Shown here: in pieces, positions 55,259-63,959 of the stretch
Numbering within the stretch: position 1 is the first letter of the stretch
How the letters are laid out: the number at the start of each line of letters is the position of its first letter
NCBI GenBank assembly: GCA_963734815.1
Contig: CAVTIH010000001.1
Location: 62,001-126,000, forward strand
DNA from: Palsa-744 sp963734815
GTDB taxonomy: Bacteria; Actinomycetota; Thermoleophilia; Solirubrobacterales; Solirubrobacteraceae
DNA: 64,000 nucleotides
Direction of reading: 5' to 3'
Program-made: the position numbers and the translations under genes
The notes under the pieces: model-generated
Database searches by the model: none
The model's input: only the letters and a program-made list of their open reading frames with translations
What the model was told of the DNA's origin: nothing

Positions 55259-58240
55259 TCACCCCTCGGACGCCTTGCCCGCCGGGGTTTTTGGTTTGGC
55301 CGCTTTGGTGCGTTTGGCTGCCACCGGTTTGGCGCGGCTGGGTTTCTTCTTTTCCTCGGCCGCCGGGGCGGCACTCGCGGCTTTCACACGCGCGGCAGCT
55401 GACTCCACCGCCTCCTTGGGCGACTTCGCCGGATTTTTGGTGGTGCGCACTCTAGCTTTGGGTCGCGTGCGTGCCTTGGTCGTGGCTGTGGCCTCCGTTG
55501 TGCTCGACGTCTCGGGGTGGCCCCGCGGCTGCTCGCCATTCGCTTCCGCGTCGCGCGCCGGCTTCGTGCCTTGCACGGTCGCAACACCCCCCGCGTTCCC
55601 GACGCCCTCGGCGACGTTGACCGCCTGCGCGATGCTCTGCGCCTCGGTGTCCACGGGGATTGGAGCCCCTGCCACCCCCGGCCTCGCCCTCGCCGCGGTC
55701 CCACCGGCGCCCTTGGGGCTTTTGCGCTTGCGCTTGTTGTTGCGCGCCCGACGCTTGGGGAAGTTGCGCAGCAGCTCGCGCGCCAGTGCGGGGGGCTTGC
55801 GCGCCATCCGCGTGCGCGCCCCGCGCAGTGCCTCTTCGGCCTCGGGCGTGTGGGCGAGCGCGGCCGCCAGCAAAGCGGCCGCGAGGCGGCGGTCCTGCTT
55901 GCGCGAGGCGTGGATCAACCGCCGCGCGTTGCGCGCGTGGGCGCCGCCGGAGGAGTTCACGAGCAGCCCCAGCAGGCGCTTGGTCTCCGGCCAGCGTTGC
56001 ACCGCGTACTCCTCGTGCAGATCGCGCGTGTACTCCGCCAGGCGCCAGATCCACGCGCTGGCCTGGTCGCGGCGGCCGATGCGCCGCTCGACGAGGGCGC
56101 GCAGCATGATCTTCGAGGACTCGCGGCGCTCCTCGCGCGACCATGTCCCGATCACGTCGATCGCGGTATCGAACGCGTCGGCGTCGCGGCCGGCGGCGAT
56201 GTCGGCCAGCGCGCGCAGCCGCAGCTGCGGGCTGAGGTTGCGTTGCACGGCGGTGATCAGAAACCGGCTCTTCAGCTCGCCGGCGCGGTCGAAGTGCAGC
56301 ATCGCGCGCGCGCGGCGCCACCCGGCGGCGGACACGCGCGCTCCGGCGAGCGCCGCCCACACGTGCTGCTCGCCGTAGTCGAGGTTCTCCACGGCGATCC
56401 TCCACAGCTCGCGCTCGAACACGGCGAAGCGCCGCTCCTCCTCCGCGCACACCGGCAGCACCCGGCGCTCCACGCGCATCCGCCGCCCGCGCCCGCGGCG
56501 CACCGGGCCGACGACGATCGCCCCGCCGCGGTACACGTCGCGGTCGAGCAGCGAGTGCAGCGTCACCACCGGGTCGTCGTGCTTGGTGGCGGGGTGCACG
56601 AAGTCCACCACCAGCCCCGCCTCCTTGCCGGGGTTGCGGCGCGTCACGCGCCCCACGCGCTGCTGATAGATGCGCTTGGACGCCGTTGGCGCCAGGTGCA
56701 CGCAGACGGTGGCGCGGGGACTGTTCCACCCCTCCGCCAGCAGCTGCGCGTTGATCAGCACATCGATCTCGCCCCGCTCGTAGCGCGCGAGGATGCTCGC
56801 CAGCTCGCGCTTGGGAGTCTCCCCCGAGACCCCCTGCGCTTTGATCCCTTCGGCGCGGAACGCCTCCGCGAGGTTGTAGGCGTGGCGCACGCCCGCCGCG
56901 TACACGACCCCCGGCACCCCGTTGAAGCGAGTCTTGTAGAGATTTGCCATCGCCATGTTGAAGGGCTGCTGGTCGAGCAGCTGCGCGAGCTCCTCCTGAT
57001 CGAACTCGATGTCCACCTCACCGCGTCTCAAAGGGACCTTGGCGATCGTGCGCACCCCCACGCCCGGCGGGATGCGCACACAGCGCAGCGGCGCGATCAC
57101 GCCCCGGCGCGCGGCCTGGGCGAGGTCGAAGCGCGAGGTTTGCGTGGGGAACAGGTCGGTGACGTGGCGCGCGATCAGCGCGCCCGTCGCGGTCATGCCG
57201 ATGAAGATTGGCCCGGTCCACGCACGGATCGCGCCGCTGGTCTTCTCGCCCAGCGCCGTGTGCGCCTCGTCGCAGATCACGATTGTGTAGGCACTCGAGA
57301 TGCGCCCGGCGTTGCGCACAAACCACTGGTAGGTCTCGACCGACACGGGGCCCTGCGTGGAGTCCTCGCCCATGTACAGCGGGCGGGAGATGCGCCGCGA
57401 GTAGCCGCGGTCGCGCAGCTCCCCGAGGAACTGGTCGACGAGGTTGCGCCGGTGAGTGAGGATCAGGATGCCGCCGGTCTGCGAAGCCTCGACGAAGCCA
57501 AGTGCCGCCACCGTCTTGCCGGCGCCCGTGGCGTGCTCGAACCAGAAGCGCTTCGCCGCGTTGGGGTCCTCGGGCTGGTCGGGGAGCACGTCCTCCTCGC
57601 CCTCGTCCACCCAGTCGAGCGGCTCCTCGTCGCTCTCCTCGGCCTCCTCGGAGTCGCTCTCGGGGAGCGGCTCGAGCTCGTCCTCTAGGTCGCCGAGCTC
57701 CTCCTCTTCCTCCCCCTCCTCCTCCTCATCATCATCATCCCGCTGCTCGTCTTCGCTAGTCGCCGGCCGCGCCGCCGAGCGGGGGGGAGCGCCGTCGGCG
57801 GGACCCTTTCCATTGCCGAGGATCGCTGCCGAGGCCAGCAGCTCCGGCGAGGCGGCGGCCGTGGCGCGGCCGTTGCCGCTGGAGCGCTCGTCGGCCTCCG
57901 CCAGCAGCGCGGTGAGGGTGCCCGAGAGCGCGTCCACCTGGTGGGCGGAGAGCACGGTGCCGTCGCGCAGCCGCGGCTCCTGATCGGAGAGCACTCTTTC
58001 CAGCCCCAGCAGCAGCGAGAACTCCCGCCGCCATGCCGTCGAGGGGTAGCGAACGGGCTCCTGCAGCTCCACCAGCGCGGCGTCCAGCGCCCGCCGGCGG
58101 GCGCTGCCCGGTGCGAGCGCCACCGCCGCGTCCTCCCCCTCGTGCAGAAAGCGCTCGCGCACAAGCTCCTCCGCACGCGCGATGTCGGCGGAGCTTGGGA
58201 TGGACGCGACCGCAAGGGCCACTGGTGTGGACTCGGCCAT
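55259..58240 (-). CDS. DEAH-box superfamily 2 helicase with acidic insert and histone-like tail
   Basis: 993 residues from ATG 58240; the frame is open upstream to 58450. Core: LSAHQVDALSGTLTALLAEA, Walker A ATGAGKT (237-243), ILILTHRRNLVDQFLGELRD, DEAH at 324-327, IFIGMTATGALIARHVTDLF, VLINAQLLAEGWNSPRATVC, VHLAPTASKRIYQQRVGRVT. Motif Ia to VI are of the restriction-helicase (ResIII/UvrB-like) type. Between the Q-like motif and Walker A is an insert of about 110 residues, of which 163-223 is almost purely Asp/Glu. Residues after 800 form a Lys/Ala/Pro-rich tail like histone H1. Roles unknown; DNA repair or defence is possible. Confidence 0.9.
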   Translation of the reverse strand: MAESTPVALAVASIPSSADIARAEELVRERFLHEGEDAAVALAPGSARRRALDAALVELQEPVRYPSTAWRREFSLLLGLERVLSDQEPRLRDGTVLSAHQVDALSGTLTALLAEADERSSGNGRATAAASPELLASAAILGNGKGPADGAPPRSAARPATSEDEQRDDDDEEEEGEEEEELGDLEDELEPLPESDSEEAEESDEEPLDWVDEGEEDVLPDQPEDPNAAKRFWFEHATGAGKTVAALGFVEASQTGGILILTHRRNLVDQFLGELRDRGYSRRISRPLYMGEDSTQGPVSVETYQWFVRNAGRISSAYTIVICDEAHTALGEKTSGAIRAWTGPIFIGMTATGALIARHVTDLFPTQTSRFDLAQAARRGVIAPLRCVRIPPGVGVRTIAKVPLRRGEVDIEFDQEELAQLLDQQPFNMAMANLYKTRFNGVPGVVYAAGVRHAYNLAEAFRAEGIKAQGVSGETPKRELASILARYERGEIDVLINAQLLAEGWNSPRATVCVHLAPTASKRIYQQRVGRVTRRNPGKEAGLVVDFVHPATKHDDPVVTLHSLLDRDVYRGGAIVVGPVRRGRGRRMRVERRVLPVCAEEERRFAVFERELWRIAVENLDYGEQHVWAALAGARVSAAGWRRARAMLHFDRAGELKSRFLITAVQRNLSPQLRLRALADIAAGRDADAFDTAIDVIGTWSREERRESSKIMLRALVERRIGRRDQASAWIWRLAEYTRDLHEEYAVQRWPETKRLLGLLVNSSGGAHARNARRLIHASRKQDRRLAAALLAAALAHTPEAEEALRGARTRMARKPPALARELLRNFPKRRARNNKRKRKSPKGAGGTAARARPGVAGAPIPVDTEAQSIAQAVNVAEGVGNAGGVATVQGTKPARDAEANGEQPRGHPETSSTTEATATTKARTRPKARVRTTKNPAKSPKEAVESAAARVKAASAAPAAEEKKKPSRAKPVAAKRTKAAKPKTPAGKASEG

Positions 58241-58494
58241 AGAGGCAATGGACTTCGAGATGGAGCCGCCGCAGAATGAGCACTCGGCGTGGCTCGGAGC
58301 GCCGGCCCCGCCGGCAGACCCCCGTTTACCCGGAGCAACCTGGCTCCCAGTACATCCAAGATACAGCACTCCGCGGCTGGATTGAAGGGGCCGAGTCACA
58401 CGCGCCATCCGACCGCCACGACACCGGTGGTGCACGCGGTGGCTGGGCACACGAGCGCAACGCGGGTCGGCGTCGATCTGGCATCCTCAGCGCG

Positions 58495-59097
58495 GTGTCT
58501 CCTAAGCGCCTGATCGCACTCGCCGGTGGCCTCGCGCTTGCGGCCGTACTGGTCGTCGGTCTCGTCCAGCTCGCGGGCAGCCCGACCCCCTCGGCGACCC
58601 CGCCGGCGAAGCGGCTGACCCCAGCGCAGATGCAGGTGCGCCTGGTGGGATCGCCGGCGCCGCTGGCGGTGTTGCACGTGCAGGCGGACGAGCTGTTGGG
58701 CGGCGGCGCGAAAGCGCTGCGAGTGCGGTTGACGGCGCTGAAGGGGTGGCCGGTGGTCGTCAACAAGTGGGCTTCGTGGTGCACCCCGTGCAGGGCCGAG
58801 TTCGGCGTGTTCCAGCACGCCGCGACCAACCTCGGGCGTAAGGTCGCGTTCATCGGGCTGGACTCCGGCGACACCTCCCGCGCCAAGCCGCATGAATTCC
58901 TCGACTCCTATCCGGTGAGCTACCCCAGCTACTTCGATCCCTCCGGCCAGATCGGCGTGGAAGTTTCGGACTCCACGGGGGTGCCCGCCACGATCTTCTA
59001 CAACCGCCGCGGCGAACGCAACTACATACGTCAGGGCGCCTACCCGAGCGTCGCCACGCTCGAACGCGACGTCCATCGCTACGCCATGGTGGGGTGA
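58495..59097 (+). CDS. TlpA-family thioredoxin-like protein, membrane anchored
   Basis: 200 residues from GTG 58495. One N-terminal membrane segment (LIALAGGLALAAVLVVGLVQ) holds a periplasm-side or outer-face thioredoxin fold with W95-C-T-P-C99 (VVVNKWASWCTPCRAEFGVF), FIGLDSGDTSRAKPHEFLDS and the cis-Pro region GVPATIFYNRRGE. TlpA/ResA proteins reduce cysteines in cytochrome c maturation or other exported proteins. The stop overlaps the next gene as GTGA. Confidence 0.9.
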   Translation: MSPKRLIALAGGLALAAVLVVGLVQLAGSPTPSATPPAKRLTPAQMQVRLVGSPAPLAVLHVQADELLGGGAKALRVRLTALKGWPVVVNKWASWCTPCRAEFGVFQHAATNLGRKVAFIGLDSGDTSRAKPHEFLDSYPVSYPSYFDPSGQIGVEVSDSTGVPATIFYNRRGERNYIRQGAYPSVATLERDVHRYAMVG

Positions 59098-60086
59098 GCG
59101 GCAGCGTGCCCGAGATCCGGGTGGACCCGCTCACCGGGTACAAGACGATCGTGGCGGGAGAGCGCTCGCGGCGGCCTGGCGGCGAGCCGCGCTGCGTCCC
59201 CCCCGACTTGATCGACGTCGAGGCCGACCCGTTCGCGGAGGGCCACGAGGACCGCACCCCCCCGGAGCTGTATGCGGTGCGCCCGGGGGGAGGCCCCGCG
59301 GACACGCCAGGTTGGACGGTGCGGGTGGTGCCCAACCTCTATCCGGCACTCGCCACCGAGAGCCCCGCCCCAAAGCAGGATCCACGGCCGGACCTGTTTG
59401 CGGCGATGCCCGCCATCGGGGCCCACGAGGTGATCGTCAACGCGCCGCAGTCGGTGTACTCGCTGGCGGAGCTCCCCGTCGAGCAGGTGGAGGCCGCCGT
59501 CGAGGTGTGGCGCGAGCGGATGCGCGTCCACGCCGAGTGCGCGTGTGTGCAGCTGATCGTCAACGAGCGCCGCGAGGCGGGGGCGTCGCTGCCGCACACG
59601 CATGCGCAGCTGTACGCGCTGGGGTTCGTGCCGGCCGACGTGGCGCGCGAGCGCGAGCGCGCGGGGGCGTACGCGACGCGCACGATGGGAGGGGATCTGC
59701 TGGGGGACCTCCTCGCCGAGGAGGTGCGCCGGGGCGAGCGGGTGGTGGCGATCGACGATGAGGCGGTGCTGATGGCGCCGTACGCCTCACGGGTGCCTTA
59801 CCACCTGATGCTCGCTCCGCGCCGCCCCCGTGCGCGCTTCGAGCTCCAGGGCCCGAGCGGGGCCGCGCTGCTACACGACGGGCTGCGCCGCCTCGCACGT
59901 CACCTGGGGACGAGCCCGCCGTTGAACTTGTGGGTGCGCACCGCGCCGCGGGGAGCGGAGCGCTTCTGCTGGCGCATCGACGTACTGCCGCGCCTCACCC
60001 ATTTTGCGGGTCTCGAGCTCTCCACCGGGGTCAACCTCAACATCGTGGCCCCCGAGGACGCCGCCGCGCGCCTGCGCGAGGCGTGA
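59094..60086 (+). CDS. galT: Galactose-1-phosphate uridylyltransferase-like protein
   Basis: 330 residues from GTG 59094 (GTGA overlap). EIRVDPLTGYKTIVAGERSR, RVVPNLYPAL, AHEVIVNAPQSVYSLAELPV, then H168-T-H170-A-Q172 (ASLPHTHAQLYALGFVP), the nucleotidyl-His active site of GalT (HxHxQ), VVAIDDEAVLMAPYASRVPY and the C-terminal half of the HIT fold. Moves UMP between UDP-glucose and galactose-1-P; small actinobacterial members may use other hexose phosphates, so the Leloir role is inferred. Confidence 0.85.
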   Translation: MSGSVPEIRVDPLTGYKTIVAGERSRRPGGEPRCVPPDLIDVEADPFAEGHEDRTPPELYAVRPGGGPADTPGWTVRVVPNLYPALATESPAPKQDPRPDLFAAMPAIGAHEVIVNAPQSVYSLAELPVEQVEAAVEVWRERMRVHAECACVQLIVNERREAGASLPHTHAQLYALGFVPADVARERERAGAYATRTMGGDLLGDLLAEEVRRGERVVAIDDEAVLMAPYASRVPYHLMLAPRRPRARFELQGPSGAALLHDGLRRLARHLGTSPPLNLWVRTAPRGAERFCWRIDVLPRLTHFAGLELSTGVNLNIVAPEDAAARLREA

Positions 60087-60105
60087 GCTGTAGGCTGCCC
60101 GCGAG

Positions 60106-60732
60106 ATGCCGCCCGTCGAGCGATTCGTGCCCCGCTTCGCGGCGGAGCCTCCCCAGGAGGGGCTGCCGTACGGCCGCTGGGCGGAGCGCCTGCAGCGGGA
60201 GCTGCTGGAGGCGTGGTCGGAATTGATCGACGAACACGAGGACCTCGGCGAGCCCGGGGAGATCGTGTGGTACCCCGACCGCAGCTGGCATGGGCGCACG
60301 TACGTGCCAGGGACCACAACCACCACCGGCGGGTATGAGCTGTACGGGTACGTGCGCTACGTGCCCACAGGGCAGGAGGGTGGCGAGCCGAGCGACTTCA
60401 CCGCGCAGGTGGATTTCACCGACCAAACCGCCGCCGCCAACCCGGAGTGGAGCCTCGACCTCTGCGACGAGGTGATCGGCCGCTGGCGCGGGCCCGGCGG
60501 CGACGTGGCGGCGATGACGCTCGTGTGGGGCCGTCCGCTGGTGGCGGGGGGCGCGATCGTCACGGCGGAGCTCGCCGACCTCGCGGTGGACCAGTGCGAG
60601 CTGGCCGACAACCGCTTCACGCTGATCGCCCCCGACGACTTCCGCCACTACCTGCTGGAGATCAAGCTGTGGAGCCACAAGGGCAAGCAGCTCGCGGTGG
60701 AGTCGCTTTACGAAGGGGAGGGGGAGGATTAA
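60106..60732 (+). CDS. Hypothetical protein
   Basis: 208 residues from ATG 60106, 20 bp after galT. Sequence VERFVPRFAAEPPQEGLPYG, RWAERLQRELLEAWSELIDE, GEIVWYPDRSWHGRTYVPGT, TTTTGGYELYGYVRYVP, DCEVxxRWRGPGGDVAAMTL-like middle, ends LWSHKGKQLAVESLYEGEGE. No known family to me; acidic, soluble and probably conserved in related actinobacteria. May serve with galT. Confidence 0.6.
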   Translation: MPPVERFVPRFAAEPPQEGLPYGRWAERLQRELLEAWSELIDEHEDLGEPGEIVWYPDRSWHGRTYVPGTTTTTGGYELYGYVRYVPTGQEGGEPSDFTAQVDFTDQTAAANPEWSLDLCDEVIGRWRGPGGDVAAMTLVWGRPLVAGGAIVTAELADLAVDQCELADNRFTLIAPDDFRHYLLEIKLWSHKGKQLAVESLYEGEGED

Positions 60733-60736
60733 AGGG

Positions 60737-60866
60737 GGGGCAGTGGTGGAAGTGACAGCGCGGCGTCGGGGAGCCTGCGGGGGGCAGTGGTGGAAGTAAC
60801 AGGTGGCTTCGGTGGGCCTGCGGGGGCAGTGGTGGAAGTAACAGCGCGGCTTCGGGGAGCCTGCGG
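60737..60866. repeat. 43-bp imperfect tandem repeat, three copies
   Basis: Units start with GGGGCAGTGGTGGAAGT at 60737, 60781 and 60823 (periods 44 and 42 bp) and end GGGAGCCTGCGG-like. Third copy ends near 60866. In a non-coding gap; may change copy number. Confidence 0.85.
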
Positions 60867-60934
60867 GCCCTCGAGCGTGTTGCGCCGCACTGCGGATAGA
60901 AGATCGTCGGCGCCGCGGTGTGTTGCATTTACTT

Positions 60935-60978
60935 TTTGGACCCCAACCCTTCATTTTGTAAAGTGGTAGGGGTCCAAA
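60935..60978. terminator. Perfect 10-bp stem hairpin in low-GC island, terminator-like
   Basis: TTTGGACCCC (60935-60944) and GGGGTCCAAA (60969-60978) pair perfectly; inside, ACC/GGT and CTT/AAG extend the stem. Flanks are AT-rich (GTGTTGCATTTACTTT before, GAAAGACAT after). It is a strong candidate bidirectional terminator of the galT operon or a small palindromic element. Confidence 0.6.
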
Positions 60979-61067
60979 GAAAGACATAGCTCCCGCCGTC
61001 AGCGCCAATTCGTGAGCCACGGCTGCCACCGCTTCAGCTTGGGCGGGCAGCGGTCGATTGAACGGGC

Positions 61068-63131
61068 ATGTCGCGACCGCGCGCGCGTCTCAGCCTGACC
61101 ACGCAGGTCGCGCTGCTGAGCCTGATCCCGATCGTCACGCTCGGATTCGTCCTCGCACGGGTGCTGCAGACGCAGATCGTGCAGCGCACCCTTGCCGACG
61201 CCGGCCAGTCCGCGCAGCTGGTGGCGCGTCTGGGGGTCCAGCCGTGGCTCACTCCACGGGACCTGCACGACGGGCTCAGTGCGCGCAGCGTCCACACGCT
61301 GGATCGCCAGTTGCGCACGCGCTCGGTGAGCGACCTCGCGCGGATCAAGATCTGGAGCGCGGCGGGGCGGATCGTGTACTCAGACGACCACACCCTGATC
61401 GGGCGCAGCCTCGGCGCCGACGACGATGACCTGCACGACGCCCTCGCCGGGCACCCCCACCCGGCCGCGCTGGTCACGCCCGCCCCGCACACCGAGACCG
61501 CTGGCGAGGTTGGGCTTGGGCAGCTGGTGGAGGTGTACGTCCCGCTGCGCTTCTCGCACACCGGTCCCCCCGCGGGGGCGTTTGAGATCTACCTGAGCTA
61601 CGCGCCGATCGCCGCCACGGTCGGCCACGACGAGCGCACGATCGCGCTGGTGGTGTTCTTCGGGCTGGCGCTGCTGTGGGCGATCCTCTACCGGATCGTG
61701 GCGAGCGCCTCCAAGCGGCTGCGCCGCCAGGCGCGGGAGAACGATCGCCTCGCCCGCTACGACCCGCTTACCGGGCTGCCCAACCGCACGCTGTTTCGCG
61801 AGCGCGTCGCGCAGGCGCTCAGCGTGTTGGCCGAAAGGGGGGCCGATTCGGGGGACACTCGCTCCGCCGAAAGGGAGCGTCTCCCGGCTTCGGTGGCTGC
61901 CGGCGCGAGCGCGGAGAAGCTCGCGGTGATGCTGCTGGACCTCGACGCGTTCAAGCAGGTCAACGACACGCTCGGTCATGGTGCCGGCGACGCCGTGCTG
62001 CGCGAGGTGGCTGCGCGCCTGCGGGCGCAGCTGCACCCCGGCGTGCTGCTAGCGCGGTTGGGCAGCGACGAGTACGCGATCCTCACCCCCCGGATCGAGC
62101 GACTCGAGGAGGCCTTGGAGATCGCGGCGGTCGCCCAGGCGGCGCTGCAGGCGCCAGTGACAGTCGACGGGGTGGCGCTGAACGTCGAGGCGAGCATCGG
62201 CATCGCGCTGGCACCCGATCACGCCAAAGCGGCCGACGAGCTGCTGCAGCGGGCCGACGTGGCGCTCGATCGCGCGCGCGTGCGCCGTGGGCGTGTGGAG
62301 GTGTACTTGCCCGAGCGCGACCACTCCGGCGCGGAGCGGCTGGCGCTGCTGGGCGAGGTGCGCCCCGCGCTCGAGCGAGGCGAGTTCACGCTCTTCTACC
62401 AGCCGCAGATCGCGCTGCGCACGGGACGCGTCACGGGGGTGGAGGCGCTGCTGCGCTGGCGCCACCCGCGGCAGGGCATGATCCCGCCGCTGCAGTTCAT
62501 CTCGCTGATCGAGCAAACCGCGCTGGTGGGCCCGCTGACGCTGCACGTGATCGACCTCGCCCTGCGCCAGTCCACTCGCTGGCGGCAGGCGGGGCTGGAG
62601 TTGGGAATGTCGGTGAACCTCTCCGCTCGCAACCTCCACGACCCCGAGCTGCCCGAGCAGATCGCCTCAGCGCTGGCGCGCCACGGGGTCCCGGCGGCGG
62701 CACTCACGGTGGAGGTGACGGAGAGTGCGGCGATGGCCGACCCCGCCACGGCGGTGGGGGTGCTGGAGGCACTGCGCGCGCTGGGCGTGGGGGTGTCGAT
62801 CGACGACTTTGGCAGCGGCAACGCCTCGATTGCCTATCTGGCGAAGCTGCCGGTGGGAGAGTTGAAGATCGACCGTTCGTTCGTCACCCCGATGTGCGAG
62901 AGCCCCCGCGAGGAGGCGATCGTGCGCACCACGATCGACCTCGCCCGCCACCTCGGGCTGCACGTCGTAGCCGAGGGGATCGAGACCGTCGATGTGTGCG
63001 AGCGCCTGGCGGAGATGGGCTGCGACACGGGCCAGGGCTACCTGATCTCACGGCCCGCCCCGGCGGAGGAGCTCACCCCGTGGCTGGTCGGGCACATCGG
63101 CGAGGGTACGCTCGCGGCGTCCGGCAGCTGA
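61068..63131 (+). CDS. Membrane GGDEF-EAL protein, likely c-di-GMP phosphodiesterase
   Basis: 687 residues from ATG 61068. TM1 near residues 12-31, an outer sensing domain of about 150 residues, TM2 (TIALVVFFGLALLWAILYRI). GGDEF domain: DPLTGLPNRTLFRERVAQAL, VMLLDLDAFKQVNDTLGHGA, and G332-S-D-E-Y336 in place of GGDEF, so cyclase activity is doubtful. EAL domain: E459-A-L461 (VEALLRWRHP), SVNLSARNL, VEVTESAA, IDDFGSGNASIAYL, LKIDRSFV, VVAEGIET, GYLISRPAP, all conserved. Expected to hydrolyse c-di-GMP with the GGDEF part as regulator. Confidence 0.92.
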   Translation: MSRPRARLSLTTQVALLSLIPIVTLGFVLARVLQTQIVQRTLADAGQSAQLVARLGVQPWLTPRDLHDGLSARSVHTLDRQLRTRSVSDLARIKIWSAAGRIVYSDDHTLIGRSLGADDDDLHDALAGHPHPAALVTPAPHTETAGEVGLGQLVEVYVPLRFSHTGPPAGAFEIYLSYAPIAATVGHDERTIALVVFFGLALLWAILYRIVASASKRLRRQARENDRLARYDPLTGLPNRTLFRERVAQALSVLAERGADSGDTRSAERERLPASVAAGASAEKLAVMLLDLDAFKQVNDTLGHGAGDAVLREVAARLRAQLHPGVLLARLGSDEYAILTPRIERLEEALEIAAVAQAALQAPVTVDGVALNVEASIGIALAPDHAKAADELLQRADVALDRARVRRGRVEVYLPERDHSGAERLALLGEVRPALERGEFTLFYQPQIALRTGRVTGVEALLRWRHPRQGMIPPLQFISLIEQTALVGPLTLHVIDLALRQSTRWRQAGLELGMSVNLSARNLHDPELPEQIASALARHGVPAAALTVEVTESAAMADPATAVGVLEALRALGVGVSIDDFGSGNASIAYLAKLPVGELKIDRSFVTPMCESPREEAIVRTTIDLARHLGLHVVAEGIETVDVCERLAEMGCDTGQGYLISRPAPAEELTPWLVGHIGEGTLAASGS

Positions 63132-63150
63132 CGCAATACCCTGACGCTCG

Positions 63151-63567
63151 ATGCGAGCGCTCGTGCAGAGAGTCACCCGTGCCGCGGTCGGTGTGGGCGG
63201 CCGCGAGGTGGCACGGATCGGGCCCGGGCTGCTGGTGTTGTTGGGGGTCGCCCACGACGACCAGCCCGCCACCGCCGAGCGGCTGGCGGCGAAGGTGCGC
63301 GCGCTGCGCATCTTCGCGGACGCGGAGGGGCGCATGAACGAGCCGCTGGGCGAGCGCGAGATCCTATGCGTCAGCCAGTTCACCCTCTACGGCGACGCCG
63401 CGCGAGGCAACCGCCCGAGCTTTGCCGCCGCGGCGGCGCCTACGCACGCCGAGCCGCTGTACGAGCGCTTCTGTGATGCGGCCGGTGCGGAGCGGGGGGT
63501 ATTCGGGGCGCAGATGGTTGTGGAGCTGGTCAACGACGGGCCGGTGACGCTGTTGCTGGAGGGGTGA
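63151..63567 (+). CDS. dtd: D-aminoacyl-tRNA deacylase
   Basis: 138 residues from ATG 63151. MRALVQRVTRAAVGVGGREV, LLVLLGVAHDDQPATAERLA, KVRALRIFADAEGRMN, VSQFTLYGDAARGNRPSF (SQFTLYGD motif) and VVELVNDGPVTLLLEG (NxGPVT motif): full-length DTD. Removes D-amino acids from tRNA. The gene's end overlaps the convergent XRE gene by 38 bp. Confidence 0.96.
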   Translation: MRALVQRVTRAAVGVGGREVARIGPGLLVLLGVAHDDQPATAERLAAKVRALRIFADAEGRMNEPLGEREILCVSQFTLYGDAARGNRPSFAAAAAPTHAEPLYERFCDAAGAERGVFGAQMVVELVNDGPVTLLLEG

Positions 63568-63850
63568 CGGCTACCCGCGCGAGCCGTCGCGGCCGGCGCT
63601 GTTGAGGCACCGGGAGACTTTTGAGAAGCTCCCAGAACGAGTCGTCCTCGAACGCGTCGGCGAGGATCAGCAGCGTGAGCAGGCCCGGCTCGCATTCGCC
63701 GCGCTCAACGATGCCGATCGCGTTGCGGTGCAGACGCACCTTGTCCGCGTGCGCAAACGCTTCCTGCGAGCCTCGATCGGCGCGCAGCCTCGCAACCTTG
63801 ATGCCGAAGTCGTGCAGAATCGCGGCACGCTCCTCTGTATAGGTCCCCAT
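63530..63850 (-). CDS. XRE-family regulator
   Basis: 106 residues from ATG 63850. AAILHDFGIKVARLRADRGS, QEAFAHADKVRLHRNAIGIV, ERGECEPGLLTLLILADAFE form a helix-turn-helix of XRE type, followed by a basic tail. Convergent to dtd with a short overlap. Upstream (63870-63960) are repeated palindromes, likely its operator. Confidence 0.75.
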   Translation of the reverse strand: MGTYTEERAAILHDFGIKVARLRADRGSQEAFAHADKVRLHRNAIGIVERGECEPGLLTLLILADAFEDDSFWELLKSLPVPQQRRPRRLARVAVTPPATASPARR

Positions 63851-63870
63851 CCTCCAGCACTCTAGAGTGT

Positions 63871-63959
63871 GTCAGACAGTTGTCTACATATTGCTGTATG
63901 TTGTCGTCTCTCATACAGCTATGTGTCTGGCGGACAATTGTCTGCCAATTTGCTGTATG
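63871..63959. promoter_or_regulatory. Repeated palindromic operator region near the window end
   Basis: GACAGTTGTC (63875-63884) and the perfect palindrome GACAATTGTC (63933-63942) are each followed, 16-17 bp on from their start, by TTGCTGTATG (63891-63900 and 63950-63959). GCTGTATG (63893-63900) and CATACAGC (63912-63919) form another inverted pair. It lies directly upstream of the minus-strand XRE gene at 63850 and probably serves it and a divergent gene beyond the window. Confidence 0.6.

Noticed and set aside
55517..57688. Long plus-strand frame of 723 codons opposite the helicase
   Set aside because: It is rich in Arg, His and Pro, resembles no protein and mirrors the helicase gene, which has all expected motifs. 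GC-rich antisense frames are commonly open.
61676..63337. Plus-strand frame of 553 codons inside the GGDEF-EAL gene
   Set aside because: Alternative frame of a gene with full EAL motifs; Gly/Arg/Ala-rich shadow.
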